Shown: positions 13,504-26,300 of the stretch, piece after piece
How the letters are laid out: the number at the start of each line of letters is the position of its first letter
Position numbering within the stretch: position 1 is the first letter of the stretch
Translations under genes and position numbers: made by a program
The notes under the pieces: generated by a model
Databases searched by the model: none
What the model saw: the letters and a program-made list of their open reading frames with translations, nothing else
Told to the model about the DNA's origin: nothing
NCBI GenBank assembly: GCA_039545315.1
Contig: BCIM01000001.1
Span: 3,195,783-3,259,782, forward strand
DNA length: 64,000 nucleotides
Source: Kondoa malvinella
Taxonomy: Eukaryota > Basidiomycota > Agaricostilbomycetes > Agaricostilbales > Kondoaceae
Direction: 5' to 3'

Positions 13504-16500
13504 CTAATTCTGCTCGTGAAAGCGAATCTCCATCTTCAGTCGATTATTCTCTTCCTGTACAGCTTCGAGCTTCATTGCCGTTTCGTTTAGCTTGGCATTA
13601 TGAGCATGATGCAGCGCAGTCTGCACAGCCATCAGCTTGATTCCACGCAATAGCCGCGCACCTACTAGCTCCTCACTTGATTGACGACCATGAGAAGAAG
13701 GTGTCGAAGATTGAGTACGTGCGTCCAATTGAGCCTGTAGTCGACGAACAGTCTCTTGATGTTCCGCTTCTAAAGCCGCTAAAGAATCAGAAGCGCGCTT
13801 CATAGCTTCCACATGTCGTTCTTCTGCATTGGCCAGTTCTGCTTCTCTCATGGATTGCAACTCGTTTTCCCGGTCGGTGAATGATTGCGTAGTTGAAGCG
13901 AGAGCTTCTTGGATGATTTGACAATTGTTATCGGCCTGTCAGAAGTTGTTCTTGATGAATATGTGCAAGGCATACATACAAGAAGACGACTGACCTCTGC
14001 TAATTTCCTCTTCAGGTGTTCCATCTCGTCCGATTCTTGAGATCCTTTTGAAGCAGTGCTAGCGTTCTCAGCTGCCTGTAAAGCCACTTTGCTCTCTTCA
14101 AGACTAGCTTGCGTCTTCTCCACCAGCGACTTGAGCTGCATCGTCTCTGCTTTACTTCGTTGGAGGTCGTTCTGCGTAGCGTCCAGGTCGACTTTCAGCG
14201 TGGATAGTTGTAGAGTATATGAATCAGAGGAGGAGGATAGGGCGTTCTGGTGGGCTACTCGAAGCGATTCGAGCTCGGGAACGTGGGCGGCCCGAAGCTG
14301 TTCAACACATCGCCAGCAATAAGTACACAAGTGCTGAATGCAAATCGTGCGCGAACCTGTGATATAGTCTCTTCCGTCTGCTTTCGCAATTGCTGTAGCT
14401 CGGAGATATGCGAGTCTGAAGCAGCATCTCTAGCTCGAGATGTGGCTTCTTCTTCAAGTGATGCTAAAGTCTTTTCGTGTTGAGCTTGAGCAGCTTTAAA
14501 AGCAGCTTGGTGTTCCGCTGTGACAGCATAAGAAACGGAATCTTCATATGCAAAAGTACTCACACTTTGCAGTAGAGAGCGTCTGTTCATGCTCTTTGGC
14601 CATAATAGAACTGGCGTCTTTCAGGGTTGTGATCTGCTCTTGCAAGACCTGCATCCCAGCCAATTTCTGCTCACAATCGGCGTGTGTCGCCGCCACAGCA
14701 GATTTAAGAGCTTCATCATGACCAGATGCAGTCGATTGAGCTTCTTCCAGTGCTTTCCGAAGACCGTCGAGTTCTACTTTTTGGTCTTCGAATGCTGAAA
14801 GCTGCTTTTGCATATCTTGCATGGACGACATTCGCTCTGCATACTCGGCGTGAGCTTCGGCAACGGCAGTCTTGAGCGCTTTATCTTGGCCGGAAGCAGC
14901 TGACTGAGCCTGTTCCAACTTTGCGCGGAGGTCATCCAATTCGCTCATGTTTCCCGATTGGATGCGTTCGATCTCCTTGTTGGCTTGTTCTAGGTCTGAT
15001 TGAGTGGTAGCTAGCTGTTCGCTAAGCTGTCCAGTCGTCTGCGCTAGATCTTCGAGAGATTGCATTTCTTCTCTAGTATGCTTGAGCTGAACTTCTAGGT
15101 CTTGCTTCTGCCGCTCGACATCCTGTTTGACCTTGTTGGCTTCTGCGCGGAGATCTTGCGCTTCTTTCTGCGCTGAAGCTAGCTTGTCTCTCGCTTCTCT
15201 GAGCTCTTGCTGCGCCTTCTCACTATCTTCAGCAGACCCTTTCGCGCTCTCCAGCTCTTGTTGTAGATGCATCATCTTCTGTCTGGCTTCTACTAGTTCA
15301 ACAGAGGTTTTTTCTAGTTCTTCCAGACCGCCTTTCTCATTCGCGTCAAGTTTCGCTAGGGCATCCTGCAAGTGTGTTTGAGTATCAGTGAGGTCTTGTA
15401 AAGTAGCAGCGGATGATTCTTTTAGTGAAGCGAGTTCAGAAAGACTAGGTTGTAGCGAGTCTAGTTGCTCGATTTGGTTTGATAGACGGGCTTCAGTCTC
15501 GGATAGCTTTGTAACACGTCAGAACATCGACAACGAAAGATGGAAGGGAGACTGACCCTTTCTCTGAGACTGGCCAATTCAGAAGGGTCTTGCTGCGCTG
15601 ATTTTGCTTCGGCCAGTGAGAGCTGTGGAAGACAAACAGATTGAGCACTTTACAGCGCATAGCCTGAGTCCTTCACACCTTTTCTTTCAGGTCATCGATC
15701 TCCGCGGTTGATGACGAGACAGCTATTTGAGCTTCTGCCTTCGCTGACTGTAAGCGATAACGTTCAGTACTTCAGGAGACACATCCCAGATATCGTACCT
15801 TGTTCTTCACTTCATCTAATTCTGACCCATTAGATGATTCGGCCAATTTCGCCTCAGCGGCAGCAAGCTGTACACAAGCCTTATGAAATACTCGAGAGTA
15901 TCATGAAGCAGCAACGTACCTTCTCTTTCACACTTGCCAGCTCTTTGGCCAACTCCTCATTCTCCCCAGATTTAGTTGCAGGTTTCGTTAGTCTTGATGC
16001 ACCCACAGCCGGTCTCACGATCGGCGCACTTGTTGTCCGGGCAGTAACACTGACTGCTGGTTTAGTCAAAGGCGCTCGAGCTCGAACAGCCGCTGTTGTA
16101 TTATTGGATGAATTACTCGTTGTGCGAACCCGTGAAGTAGGAACAGGCGGAGTACGAGCTGAAGCCAATGGAACGACTGGCTTTCGCACTGTTGGTTTTG
16201 GAGCTGGAGGAGCTGAAGAGGAAGTAGAGGAAGCTAAGCGCGAAGCTACTTTGGGTGCCTCTACTTTGGCACCAACTTTGGGAGGTGCGAGTGAAGTTCG
16301 AGCTGTTCTAATTGGAGCTTTGAAGGGAGGGACAGCTGGTTTGGTGAGGGGTCTGCGAGCTGCAGAGCCAGTGCTGGGCTTCAATGGTGCTTTACTTCCT
16401 ATAATGGAAGGTCAACGCGTCGTTCATGCCAAATCTGAAGCGACAGACCTGCTGTGACTGCGGCCTTCTTCGCGGGAGATGCTGTTATTGTTTCTTGCAC

Positions 16501-16674
16501 ACTGTCCTCTTTAGGAGCAGCTGCGTCTTCAGAAGGCTCTTCTATAGTTGACGCCTGAACATCTTGAGCTGGTTGCTCGCCCTGAGCATCACTTTCTGTG
16601 CTGCTCTGCTTGCTGTGATATGGAGGAGGAGCTTCTACGCCTAGTGCAGTCGCTGGATTGCCCTCTTCTGCCAT
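13504..16674 (-). CDS. Long coiled-coil protein with basic Pro/Ser/Thr-rich N-terminal region
   Basis: Estimated at about 850-950 residues. Residues 1-70 are acidic and Ser/Gln-rich. The next 170 or so are basic and rich in Pro/Ala/Thr/Lys with repeated KPAV/KPTV-like motifs (RPLTKPAVPPFK, RTARTSLAPPKV). From about residue 250 to the end the protein is almost entirely heptad-patterned Glu/Gln/Lys/Leu/Ala sequence, interrupted by short introns near 15510-15560, 15625-15680, 15750-15800, 15870-15920, 14330-14360 and 13935-13996. No motor, CAP-Gly, GRIP or kinase domain was seen. A basic unstructured head plus long coiled coil is common in microtubule- or membrane-tethering proteins; that role is inference only. 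ATG 16674; stop 13504-13506. It is divergent from the OXLD1-like gene 53 bp away. Confidence 0.75.
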
Positions 16675-16727
16675 TGAGACTTAGAAAGGTGCTCGACGCA
16701 GGTCAAGGTGAGACCACCGCTTAGCTG

Positions 16728-16970
16728 ATGGGAGGTGATACCACACAGCAACAGCCTAAAGAAGCAGATACACGTGCTATTGTGCAAAGCTATGCGGACG
16801 CTCGCAGACTCACAATGACGCGAAAGAAGCAACTTGTCAAGATTTGCCTGTCTCCTGATCCGCCTGTTATGGACGACTGCTGTGGAAGTTCTTGTGTACC
16901 TTGCGTCAAGGACTTGCACAAAGAAGAAGTGTCACTTTGGCGAGAATGTCACAACCAAATGAAGTGGTAG
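16728..16970 (+). CDS. Small oxidoreductase-like domain (OXLD1-type) protein
   Basis: An 80-codon single-exon frame, ATG 16728 to TAG 16968-16970. The C-terminal half carries the hallmark of the Oxidored-like family (PF09791 type): proline-containing SPDPPVMDDCC, then the CCGSSCVPCV cysteine cluster and DLHKEEVSLWRE. Family proteins are short and often mitochondrial; human OXLD1 has no firmly assigned reaction. The four clustered cysteines probably bind metal (inference). It fills most of the interval between the coiled-coil gene (start 16674, opposite strand) and the membrane-protein gene at 17192, and would be easy to miss because it is so short. No intron is needed. The 220 bp after it show nothing else. 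Confidence 0.75.
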   Translation: MGGDTTQQQPKEADTRAIVQSYADARRLTMTRKKQLVKICLSPDPPVMDDCCGSSCVPCVKDLHKEEVSLWRECHNQMKW

Positions 16971-17191
16971 CCTGTCAAGACCGAACCTGCGCTCCAGCCT
17001 GGGCTGCGCGAATCCTCTACATGTCCATTTAGAAGGCCGCGAACATCTCAAGACAGCTCGGTGACACGGCGTGCTTTCGTCCCTATGTCGTCAAGATGTT
17101 GGCTTCTGGAGCGCGCTTTCTAGCCATATAGAGATTCGTCCGGACCTTGGCGTTCTGCTCTTGCTCTAGATCCATCACTACCAAGGCCAGC

Positions 17192-18325
17192 ATGCCAGTC
17201 TTATCTGCTATGTCGGTCATTTCAGCTTGTCAAGGTATCGAATGTCCTTCTGCCGGATTAGAAGGTTACGTCCTGCCAGAAAAGGTGAGGTCGTTCTCCC
17301 AGATATGTTCTAGCTATGGTCTCTGACCTACATAGACTACATTGCCTGCTTCTATACCGACTGCTCCAGTCAGTCGCCCAGCGGTAACGGCACAAGCACA
17401 AGAACCGATAGCGATATACCGACCCGCTTCTACGAATACCACTGCTATTGTCGTTCCTCTGCTTGTCCTAACTGTTGTATCAGCTGTAGCCATCTATTGG
17501 GTTTTCCGTAGACGACATCTAAGCCCGCCAAACGAACATCTGTCATCCTCAATGAGACTGGCCGATTGGTTCACAAATCTTGCTAGCCCACAGAAGAGAA
17601 ACAAGGTCAAAGTCGTTGAAATCAAGACGAGAGACTTCAAACAGCCAGAGATGAGGAGTGTAGGAAGGGAGAGAAAAGAGTCAAAGAAAGGAAGGAAAGC
17701 TCCTCCTGTCATTGATTTGAGAGCTGCTATTCAGGCTGTTCGTGCTTGCTGTGTCCGGTTACCTTTGCTGATGTGAACACAGGGAAAGCAAGCAGCTCGG
17801 GCATCTGAAGAATCCTATAGACGCAGCAAACGCAGGTCGGAACAAAAATCACAATCCATCCGCCTTGAAGAGTCTACCAATGAACACGGCAAGCCTAAAC
17901 CACTACCAGAATGGCAACCCAAACTCCCTTCAATTGAACCCAAACCGGAAGAGAAACAAAAGAAACCACCGTCCTTATTACTCGCACCACTTTCACCTCG
18001 AGCTTGGCGAGCTCGACCATCAGCCCATACCAGTCGATGGTCTAAATCAACCAAATCGCGTCCTTCTACCCGAGGTACTTCTTCCTTCTTTTGTGCTGGA
18101 CCAACTACACCGGCGGCTTCTGCATTCACGGAAGTCAGTACTGTTTACAGCGAGGCGGAGATTAGGCAGGTCAAGAGGATGAAAGCGGCTAAAGGGGAAT
18201 TAGTACCTGCTCTGCCTGTGAGGAAGGTTGCGAGGGTGGATGGGCATGCTGCGCACGACGACTTGGTGGCGGAGGATGGCGCGAAGCAGCAAGAGCTAAG
18301 AGAAGGCAGCAAGGATGAAGAGTAG
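17192..18325 (+). CDS. Single-pass membrane protein with basic cytoplasmic tail
   Basis: I do not recognise a family. Three exons give about 340 residues. The short N-terminal part is rich in Cys/Ser/Pro/Thr (two Cys in CQGIEC) and lacks a strong signal peptide. One transmembrane helix follows (IVVPLLVLTVVSAVAIYWVF) and is flanked on the inside by RRR, predicting a type I/III topology with the long tail in the cytoplasm. The tail is very basic and disordered (Lys/Arg/Ser/Pro), with KESKKGRKAPP and SKSTKSRPSTRG clusters and an acidic end (GSKDEE). Introns: about 17286-17336 and 17738-17782. ATG 17192, stop TAG 18323-18325. The layout resembles fungal membrane proteins next to the RCR-like genes downstream, but there is no clear sequence kinship. 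Confidence 0.62.
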
Positions 18326-18420
18326 ATGCTTTGGAGGCGATGGAGAGCTGTTCTGTAACTAATTATGATTTATCGAAATCTGCATGAATGACGATTTCAC
18401 CTTCTTGACTAAAAACGACA

Positions 18421-19052
18421 ATGTTCACTTCAAATTACAATCTAGCAACCGTTGTGTGCACATTTGCACTACCAGCGCTCGTAGCAGCACAAGGCAATGG
18501 GCTGTGAGCTTCTCAGTCGTCGGTGGCATGCATCGTAAACTGACAAAGATCTAAAGTGCCGATCCTGACGAGGGGTGGACCTTGTGAGCTTGCAAGACTA
18601 GTCAGAATGCAACCAGACTGACCGCTTGTCTCAGCAACGGAACGACTATCGGTTGGGTCGTCGGAGTCATCGTCATTACAATTCTCGTAAGGTCTCTTTC
18701 TCCGAGCTACTCGCATTCATTGACCTTGCACGACAGGCCCTGGGATTGACATCGCACGGAATTCGGAAGAGGAAACAAGCTAGGCGAAGACAAGTCAGTG
18801 CAGTCCGAAAGAGGCCAGCGCAACAGCAAATGCCTTATGGTGTGAATTATGCTCCATAGTAAGCGTCTCTCTTCCTTACTCTTGTCCACGCTCACCGGTT
18901 GCAGCAACGCGGACGGATCTCCTAGATTCCAACAACCGACTGGGTTCCCACCGCAAACTACTTATACTGCACCTCCGCCTGATAATGAGCAACTACCGGC
19001 TTATGAACCTCCTACAAAGAAGAATCAACCTGATCCGGTGCAGATGGTATGA
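18421..19052 (+). CDS. RCR-like single-pass membrane protein, tandem copy A
   Basis: About 145 residues. A signal peptide (NLATVVCTFALPALVAAQG) is followed by a short acidic ectodomain (ADPDEGWTFNGT), one membrane helix (TIGWVVGVIVITILALGL) and a basic juxtamembrane tail (HGIRKRKQARRR). The end is Pro/Gln/Tyr-rich: NADGSPRFQQPTGF, TYTAPPPDNEQLPAYEPP. This layout matches fungal RCR-type proteins (resistance to Congo red; PF12273-like), which act in endosome/vacuole sorting of wall enzymes. LPAY is a PY-type motif that binds Rsp5/Nedd4 ubiquitin ligases in that family. Five exons; introns about 18486-18549, 18577-18631, 18687-18736 and 18859-18903. Stop TGA 19050-19052. A close paralogue starts 465 bp downstream. 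Sequence 19053-19517 holds low-quality open frames (for example 19116-19412) I cannot support. Confidence 0.75.
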
Positions 19053-19517
19053 TTGGTCATAGCTCAGTGCAAGGGATTCTGAGATGTGGACTCGGCCGGC
19101 AAATTTGTCATCTGAGTGCGCGCTGGAGTCGAGGGCAGCGGAAAGCCGCCTTTAAGCCTGGTTATGTGGGTCAGCAGCAAGCGTGGGAAGGACGCAAGAA
19201 GCAGAGGGGCAAGAGTGAATCAGTTGGAAGCGGTGAACCAGGACTCCAGTCATCAAAGGACCTCGGTCATTGAGGCTGGAGGCCTCGAAGCTGGTATGCT
19301 CTCTTATTCGCATTCGGGACATGCTGATGATCTCATAGGGCAAAAGTCAATCATGCAGTGGCGACTGATCAGGAGAAGGTACAAGGGCAAGGGCAAGGTC
19401 CATGTAGAATAGACTCAGGGTGCTGCTAGTGTGCAAATAGTATGTGAAAATTGTTGCATGAGTGTAGATGACATGATCGCTATTCCCTCTTGGCGCGCAA
19501 CAATCACTTGTCCCAAC

Positions 19518-20178
19518 ATGTTTACAACAAGATACAGCTCAGCTCTCCTGGCGTGCATCTATGCTACATTACCAGCTCTTACAGCGGCTCAAGGCATATA
19601 GTGAGTCTATCTGTGCATAGGAAGGGTAAAGCTGACTTTGGATTGAAAGTGGTGACGAGGATGATGACTCTTCGGGAGGAATACCCTTCAATGGAATGAC
19701 GATTGGATGGATAGCAGGAGCGCTCATTATATTCATGTGAGTTTCCTCAATTCGGCATATTCGCATGTACTGACGTGCATAAACAGTCTCGTATGTCCAC
19801 GAAATGAGAAACAATACAACAGCGCTGACCTATCGTCGTATAGGCCCTCGTATTCATGACACGAATGAGGAAACGTCGGCTGAATCACATTAGGCAAGAG
19901 ATGGAGAAGCGCAATTCGAGACAACAGCAGACCCATCAATTGTCATATGGGCCTTCCTATTCTTTATAGTAAGCTCTTCTTGCCTATTTCACTTCCGATG
20001 CGCAGGGCTGACCGTGGCATGAAGCAACGCGGATGGTTCACCACGCTTTGCACCACCTACTGGCTTCTTTGTTCAACCTCAGACATACACTGCACCTCCT
20101 CCAGATAATGAGCAGCTTCCTGCATACGAGCCGCCCAAGAAGAACGCGCAAGGACAAGATCCCGGTCAGGTCGTTTGA
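19518..20178 (+). CDS. RCR-like single-pass membrane protein, tandem copy B with 4-nt micro-exon
   Basis: The paralogue of the preceding gene has the same order: signal peptide (SSALLACIYATLPALTAAQG), acidic ectodomain (SGDEDDDSSGGIPFNG), helix MTIGWIAGALIIFILALVF, basic tail (RMRKRRLNHIRQ) and the shared end NADGSPRF ... YTAPPPDNEQLPAYEPP. Aligning the copies shows that B has one more intron. Copy A reads straight through TIL, while B is interrupted after 19736 (intron 19737-19786), has an exon of only four bases (19787-19790) and then a second intron (19791-19843) at the position of A's single intron. Both introns are GT-AG, and the splice preserves frame and helix. Stop TGA 20176-20178. 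Like A it is probably sorted by ubiquitination through LPAY (inference). Confidence 0.76.
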
Positions 20179-20352
20179 TTTCGCTTCTACCGATTGTAAC
20201 ATATAGTCTGTTTATTGGATGTGTATCAACTCTCTAGTCATAGCTTAATCATGGACTTTGTATGCATTGTAATATCTAGCCTTTGAACGGTATAACTTGG
20301 ACTTCTCCCAAACCTCGATGTCGACCATCTGAAGAGACCGAGACAGCACAAC

Positions 20353-23300
20353 ATGTCGCTCAAAGCACTGAATGAGCAGACAAAGGCATTCCTGGCTGAT
20401 CAGAATGACGCTACACGCGAGTCTTCAGCCTCGAATCTCGCTGGCGTGGTACAAACTTGCGATTTCCACTCTGCGCTTCCAGAAGAACTATTGGCCAACC
20501 TGACAGGCCTACTGTATGCTACGTTGCAAAAGGAGATCCCTACAGTCTCACAAACTGCTCAATTGCTTCAAGACGCTTTCGCTGCTTTACCTAAATCAAC
20601 AGACCTCGACCTCGATGAACCTGTACACCCTAGCGCTACGGGTGAACGTTTACCTCAGTCTGTGGTAGAAGTACTACAAACGGCCATATTGGATGCGTGT
20701 TGGACTTGTGATGCTACTTTTGAAGCGACGGGAGAAAGTTGGCCTCCAGCCAAAGATACGCAAAGCCCTGCTAGATTCAAGCTTAGGGAATTGCTTGCTG
20801 CCTTAATCGTGTGTTTGGACCATCAAAGCTATGGTTGACTTGGCGTCCTGATGTCCTGTCTTAGCCTCAAATTCCGTTCAACCTGCAAAAGCTTAGAGTC
20901 GCTGTATTGCTTTCAACGGAGAATCCAGCAGACAGATATGCAGCTACGATGGAAGTAAGAACAAGGACGGCCATGTTGTAGGTGGAGCTTGGGTCGGATC
21001 AGCGTTGGCTGATTCAAGCCTCTTCCACGACTACAGCTACAAGCAACAAAAGTTCAACTTATTACGAGAAGAGAGCGAAGGTTTCTCAAAGCTTGCTACC
21101 GAGTTGCTGGCAAACATGGGACCAGAGCATGATCAGAATGGGCTGCCTACAGAATCGTCCGTGCCATGCCAGCCAGTCCCGTTGTGTGACTGAGACGGGT
21201 GTGATGCGAACAGGGAAGAAGCGAGAGACAAGCGCGCAAAGATTGTCATGAAGAACATTTTCTCGCTCATAGGTGGGTGAAGGTTGCAACCAAGGCTTAT
21301 CAAGCCTTACTTCTGCCTTTTTCCACAGGCTTCTTCAACCTGGACCCGACTCGAACGCTAGATATCATCCTCGACGTCTTTTCAGACAACGTCACGCATC
21401 ATCATCACTTTTTCCGCTCTCTGCTTCGAAATTCACCATGGGGTAAAGAATCCTTTGCGCCTTTGCAAAAGAAGCAAGCGAAATCTCAAGATGTCGAGAT
21501 GGATGATGCGACAGGTGCTGGTGCTTCCAATGAACCTGACGGTGGATTGGGAGAAGAGAAGGGTAATAACACCATGGCTCAGATCTTGGGTTTCAAGTTT
21601 GCTTTTTATCAGGTAGGGTAGCTGGAAGATAGCTTGGTCGCAGGCTTATACTTCGTTTCGTCTGTACAGACACCAGAGATCAAGGTCGAGACTCCGCCTA
21701 AGCTTTACTTGTTGGCTGCCGTCTTGATTTGGGATGGCTTCGTTCGCTTTTCTGACCTATACCCTCATGTGAGCTTCGATTTTGTACCTGTTGGGCATCG
21801 GCTGAAATCTTGTACAGCTCTCGCCAGACGATCAAACAGTGGAAGGTCTTCGGTCAAAGCACAACTCTGCCATCCTCGCGAAAGCAAAAGCCGGATCTTC
21901 AAATGCCTTACTGATGGCTGGTACACTGGATGGAATCGACCGCAGCAGCTCTTCTAGTCGGAGTAGAGATGATGCGCCAGAGAAGAAAGTGCATGAACCG
22001 CCAAATCAGAAAGTCGGCATTCTGAAAGCTCTTCTTGGTGTCGGCGATCTGAAGAGCAGTCTTTTCATCTTGTCAAAGTTCAATTGGCTCGTCGGACCTC
22101 ATCCCGAGATTGCTGATCTTCTGCTTCGCATCCTCAATGTCGTTCTGGAACCTGCCTATGCGCATCTGTCTCGAGCATCTTCAGGCGTTTCAAGAGGCTT
22201 TTCGCAAAGACAGTCCTTTTATTCAACAACAGAAAAGAAGATTGTCCCAGCGGCTACGCTTCCGACATACCTGACTGCATGGGCATGTCACGGCGCTGTG
22301 CCTGGCTGCAATTTCAACTATTTCTGGGCGGAATGGAAAGAGCGATTACCCATTAGCGAGAATGTGCAAGAAGTCATGTCGACGGTGGTTCACCTCTTGC
22401 GCTTCGTTGGACCTCAAGCGCACCGGAACATGGCATTCTTGACCAAGTTGATCCGCCTCGGCGCTAGCGATCTCTCAACGCGTGATATCGTGCGTACATC
22501 TGTCGGAAAAATAGAATTGGTGCTAATAATGCTAATAGACCGATGCTGAGTCTGCTGCACCTTGGATCGACATTTGCCGCCTTCACATTATCCCGACTCT
22601 TACCTTGTCCGAGGCGAATCCCGGTCTGTCGGTGTCGCTATGGAATCTCTTCTCGCACATCCCCATGGATGTTCGATACGGCATCTATGGCGAATGGAAA
22701 GAACGCATACCGAAATTATACCCAGAAGTTAGAGCGAAGCGAGCCGAAGCAGACAAAGAGACCAAAGGCCTCATGAAACGACTTGGTAACGATCCTCAAT
22801 CTCACAAGCGCTTTGGCCGGCAATTCGCTAAAGTCGCGCACACTGATCCCTGCACTATCTTTTCAATCGTTTTGCATCAAGTCGAGAATTACGACAACAT
22901 TATCTCGCCCACCATTGAAGCAATGCGTTACCTCGCCATGTTTGAATACGATGTCATGTCCTACTCTATTCTGGAAGCGCTTTCAGATCCATCAAGAGAC
23001 CGAACGAAATCGGATGGCACGCATACATCTCTTTGGCTGCAAGGTCTATCCACATTTGTCGCAGTGCTGCACAGGAGATGGCCTGTTGAAGTCAAGATGA
23101 TGGTGCTATACGTAATTAAGCAACTGGCTGCAGGCAATGCGTCCGATCTCATCATTCTGCGAGACCTTGTCAGCAAGCTCGGTGGTCTGGATGTGGTTTC
23201 CCCTGCCGATATTTCAGAAAGCGGAATTTATGCTCTGAGCGGCGGTAAGACACTGCGAACAGAATTCGCCTCTCAAAGTACCATCGCTTCCCTACGGAAC

Positions 23301-26300
23301 TCGAGGCGACCTGGACCAACAAAGCATCTCAACCGCCTCCGTGCAGCACTCGATGGAACAGGCTACGGTCGACCGCTGCTGCTTCGCATCGCACAGATAC
23401 GACAGACTAGCATCTTTACCGCCAATGAGGGAGATCCAGTTCAGCTGAAATACTTATCCAATCTTCACAACACTGTATGCTATTGTGAACGTGAAGAAGC
23501 TTCTTGCTGACACTCTGTTCATCAGATCCATGCAACCCTTTATCAGTACATCGACTTCCTCGCTACTGTCTTGACGCCAGCAGAATACTCAAACATGGTT
23601 CCTTCACTAGCTGACCTTTGGAGTGTTTATGGCATCGAACCGAGCATTGCCTTCCAGATGATCAGACCAAAGGTACTCCCTGCCATGAGGGTAAGTCGCC
23701 TGTTGTCATGCTCTTCTCGTAACCTAATAACTGGTTGCAGGAGAACGACATCAAAGCGAAAACAAGTCCGTCCTTGCCTGTCGCGCTCTCATAACAATGG
23801 TAGCTTATATGTTAACCATAGGCAATCAAGAAATTATCACTTCGGAAAAGCCTACAGCCTCAATCACTGTGAATGAAGCTCTGGCTGACGTCAAGTCGAC
23901 CGCAGCCAGCTTACTTCCTACTCAAGTAACAACCTTCATCAGGTAAGTCAGCTCTGTCGGCAGAAGTGGCAGATTTTCATGTTGCTTTCAGCCCGGAGCT
24001 CTTTGCTTCGTTCTGGTGTCTCGAGCTGCGCGATATTCATTTACCGTCGAACACGTACAAGTCACTCAAGGCTCGTGTGGACGACTTGCCATCTTCAGAA
24101 GGATTCTACGAAATGAAGGACGTCTCTGAGCGCGAAGTCGTCAAACTCCGGGTACGCGAGCGATCGCTTACGCTGGACAGAGAGCGCGAAAGCCAGCGCA
24201 CTACGATAGACGCAGTCTGTGCCAGACTACAAGTTGAAGTGGCGCATTGGTTCCGTAAGTTCTGGCATGAGCGTCTCTACCTCAAGCTGACTCTAGGACT
24301 TTCAGCTACCAGTAGCAACCGAGTGGCGACTGCCGCGCAGTTCTCGCAGCATCTCATGCTTCCGCGAGCAAAGCCGTCACCGATGGATGCCCTTTTCAGC
24401 TCCCGATTTGTTCAGCTTCTGCACGAATATCGGACACCAAATTTCAACACCATCCTTGTACTCGATCAAGTATGTGGAATGTTTCGCACAAGCAACCGAT
24501 ACTGACTAGTGCGATAGCTCTTCAGCGAACAACTCGCGCCGACTATCTTCCGCATGACGGAAGACGAAGTCCGTAATTTCTGTAGGTTAGCCTGTTCGTT
24601 CGTTTGTGCAGATGTTGACTTTCCACAGCACGCTTCCTGGCTGATATTTTGCGCTGGGTACGACGATGGTTCGACAGCGAAGAGACTTACAGAGTTGAAG
24701 CCGTTGGAATGAGCCCGAAAGGTTCAGATGAACCGCATCGCTTCCGCCCAGGCATAGTTCAAAGACCTCCAGCACCTGGGGCAAGCATTGCAGAAGCGAA
24801 CTGTCTCTCATATTCTCGCTTCAAGTACGTCCACCAGAAGTGGCAAGCTGGTACCATCACAGCTTTACGAAGCTGCATTGAGTCTCGAGAGTATATGGGC
24901 ATTCGCAATGGTTTACTGGTCCTTAGTCAAGTTGTCGACTACGTGCCCTACGTGGTTGCTTCGGGACAAAACCTACAAGCTTTCATCAAAACGCTGGCTA
25001 TGAAGGAAGAAAGAGAAGACATCAAGATGCTGGCTAACGTGTGAGTAATTGCCGGGCATGTCAAAGGTCTCCCATGATGTGCCGCAACAGCTACTCTGCG
25101 CTACTCACGAAACGGTCAAAGTATTGGGAACCAGCCTTGATGCTACCGTCAGGAGGACGGGGCGCTCCTCCGGTGAGTGCTCGTCAATCAAAGCATTCTT
25201 CGCTAACGATGCCCGTGTAGACTGCCCCGTCAAGCAAAGCTCAGACCAACGGAACGACTGCGCAAAGTCCTGCTGCGTCGCCTGCTCAGCCAAATGGCGT
25301 CTCTACAGCTCGGTCAAGCACGCCCACCGCTCCAGCCGAATCAAAGGCTCCTGCAGATCGGTCCAGCGACTCCAAGTCTGCGTCTGCCAGGCCGACCAGC
25401 ACAAAAGTTTATTACAGCTCGGCTCAGGAGAGCACAACAGGCAAAGTTCCGGAAGCATCTCCAGACAGGAGCTCTGGCCCATCAGCCTTGCCATCGCGTC
25501 CTGGTCCACCCTCGTGAGTGGTTTCTGGCTTGTTCATCAATACAAAAAGCTAAGGCTGTTCCAGTCGTCAATCTTCGGCGGCAGACGTACCTCGAGTGCA
25601 GAGTGCAGCATCAAGCAAAGCTCGGTCGGATGTTCCTGCTCGATTGAAGCTTGAGTCGGAAAGCACATCATTGCAGAAAGCCGAGCCGTCGGTCAGCTCG
25701 AAAGCTGGTGACAGATCAACATCGAACGAGAAGAAGCCATTTGAGGCCGCTACCGACGCATCAGTGGAGGAAAGTAACAAGTCTGTTCCGATCAGAGCGA
25801 GTCTGTTGCCAGATGAGCCACTCTCGGCGACTTCAGAAGGCGAGATCAAGAGCACACCTACCGACACTAAGTCAACACAACCTCCATCTGGCCCTGCTGG
25901 TATCTCGTCAGATCGGAAGTCTGCACCATCATTAGACCAGAAGGCGAATGGCTTGCCTGTCGGCCTGCCAGCCAAGCCACAGCTACCGAGTAGACCTTCT
26001 ACAACAGATGTGCGCTCTACTCGCTCGCCTGCTCCAGCTCGAGAACCAGCACGCGAGTCCAGCAGGAGGGACGAGAAGATGCCTCCGCCGCGGGCGCCCT
26101 CTCCTCGCAGACGCTCGCCTCCACCTTCTCGCCCAGGATCGTCACTGTCTTCTAGGATTCCAGACTCGCCGAGACGAGATGTTCGAGAAGAGTCAAGTCG
26201 GGCTTCGCGGACAGACGACCGTGCACCTCTTTCTCGCAGTCGAAATGCGTCTCCCGACTCTACACATTCAAAGGATCGCGATGGTCGAGACCGACGTTCA

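Noticed and set aside
19053..19517. Possible third RCR-like exon set or 3' extension of copy A (frames 19049-19273, 19116-19412)
   Set aside because: Gln/Gly-rich pieces can be read, but copy B ends at the homologous point and no in-phase splice from copy A is compelling.
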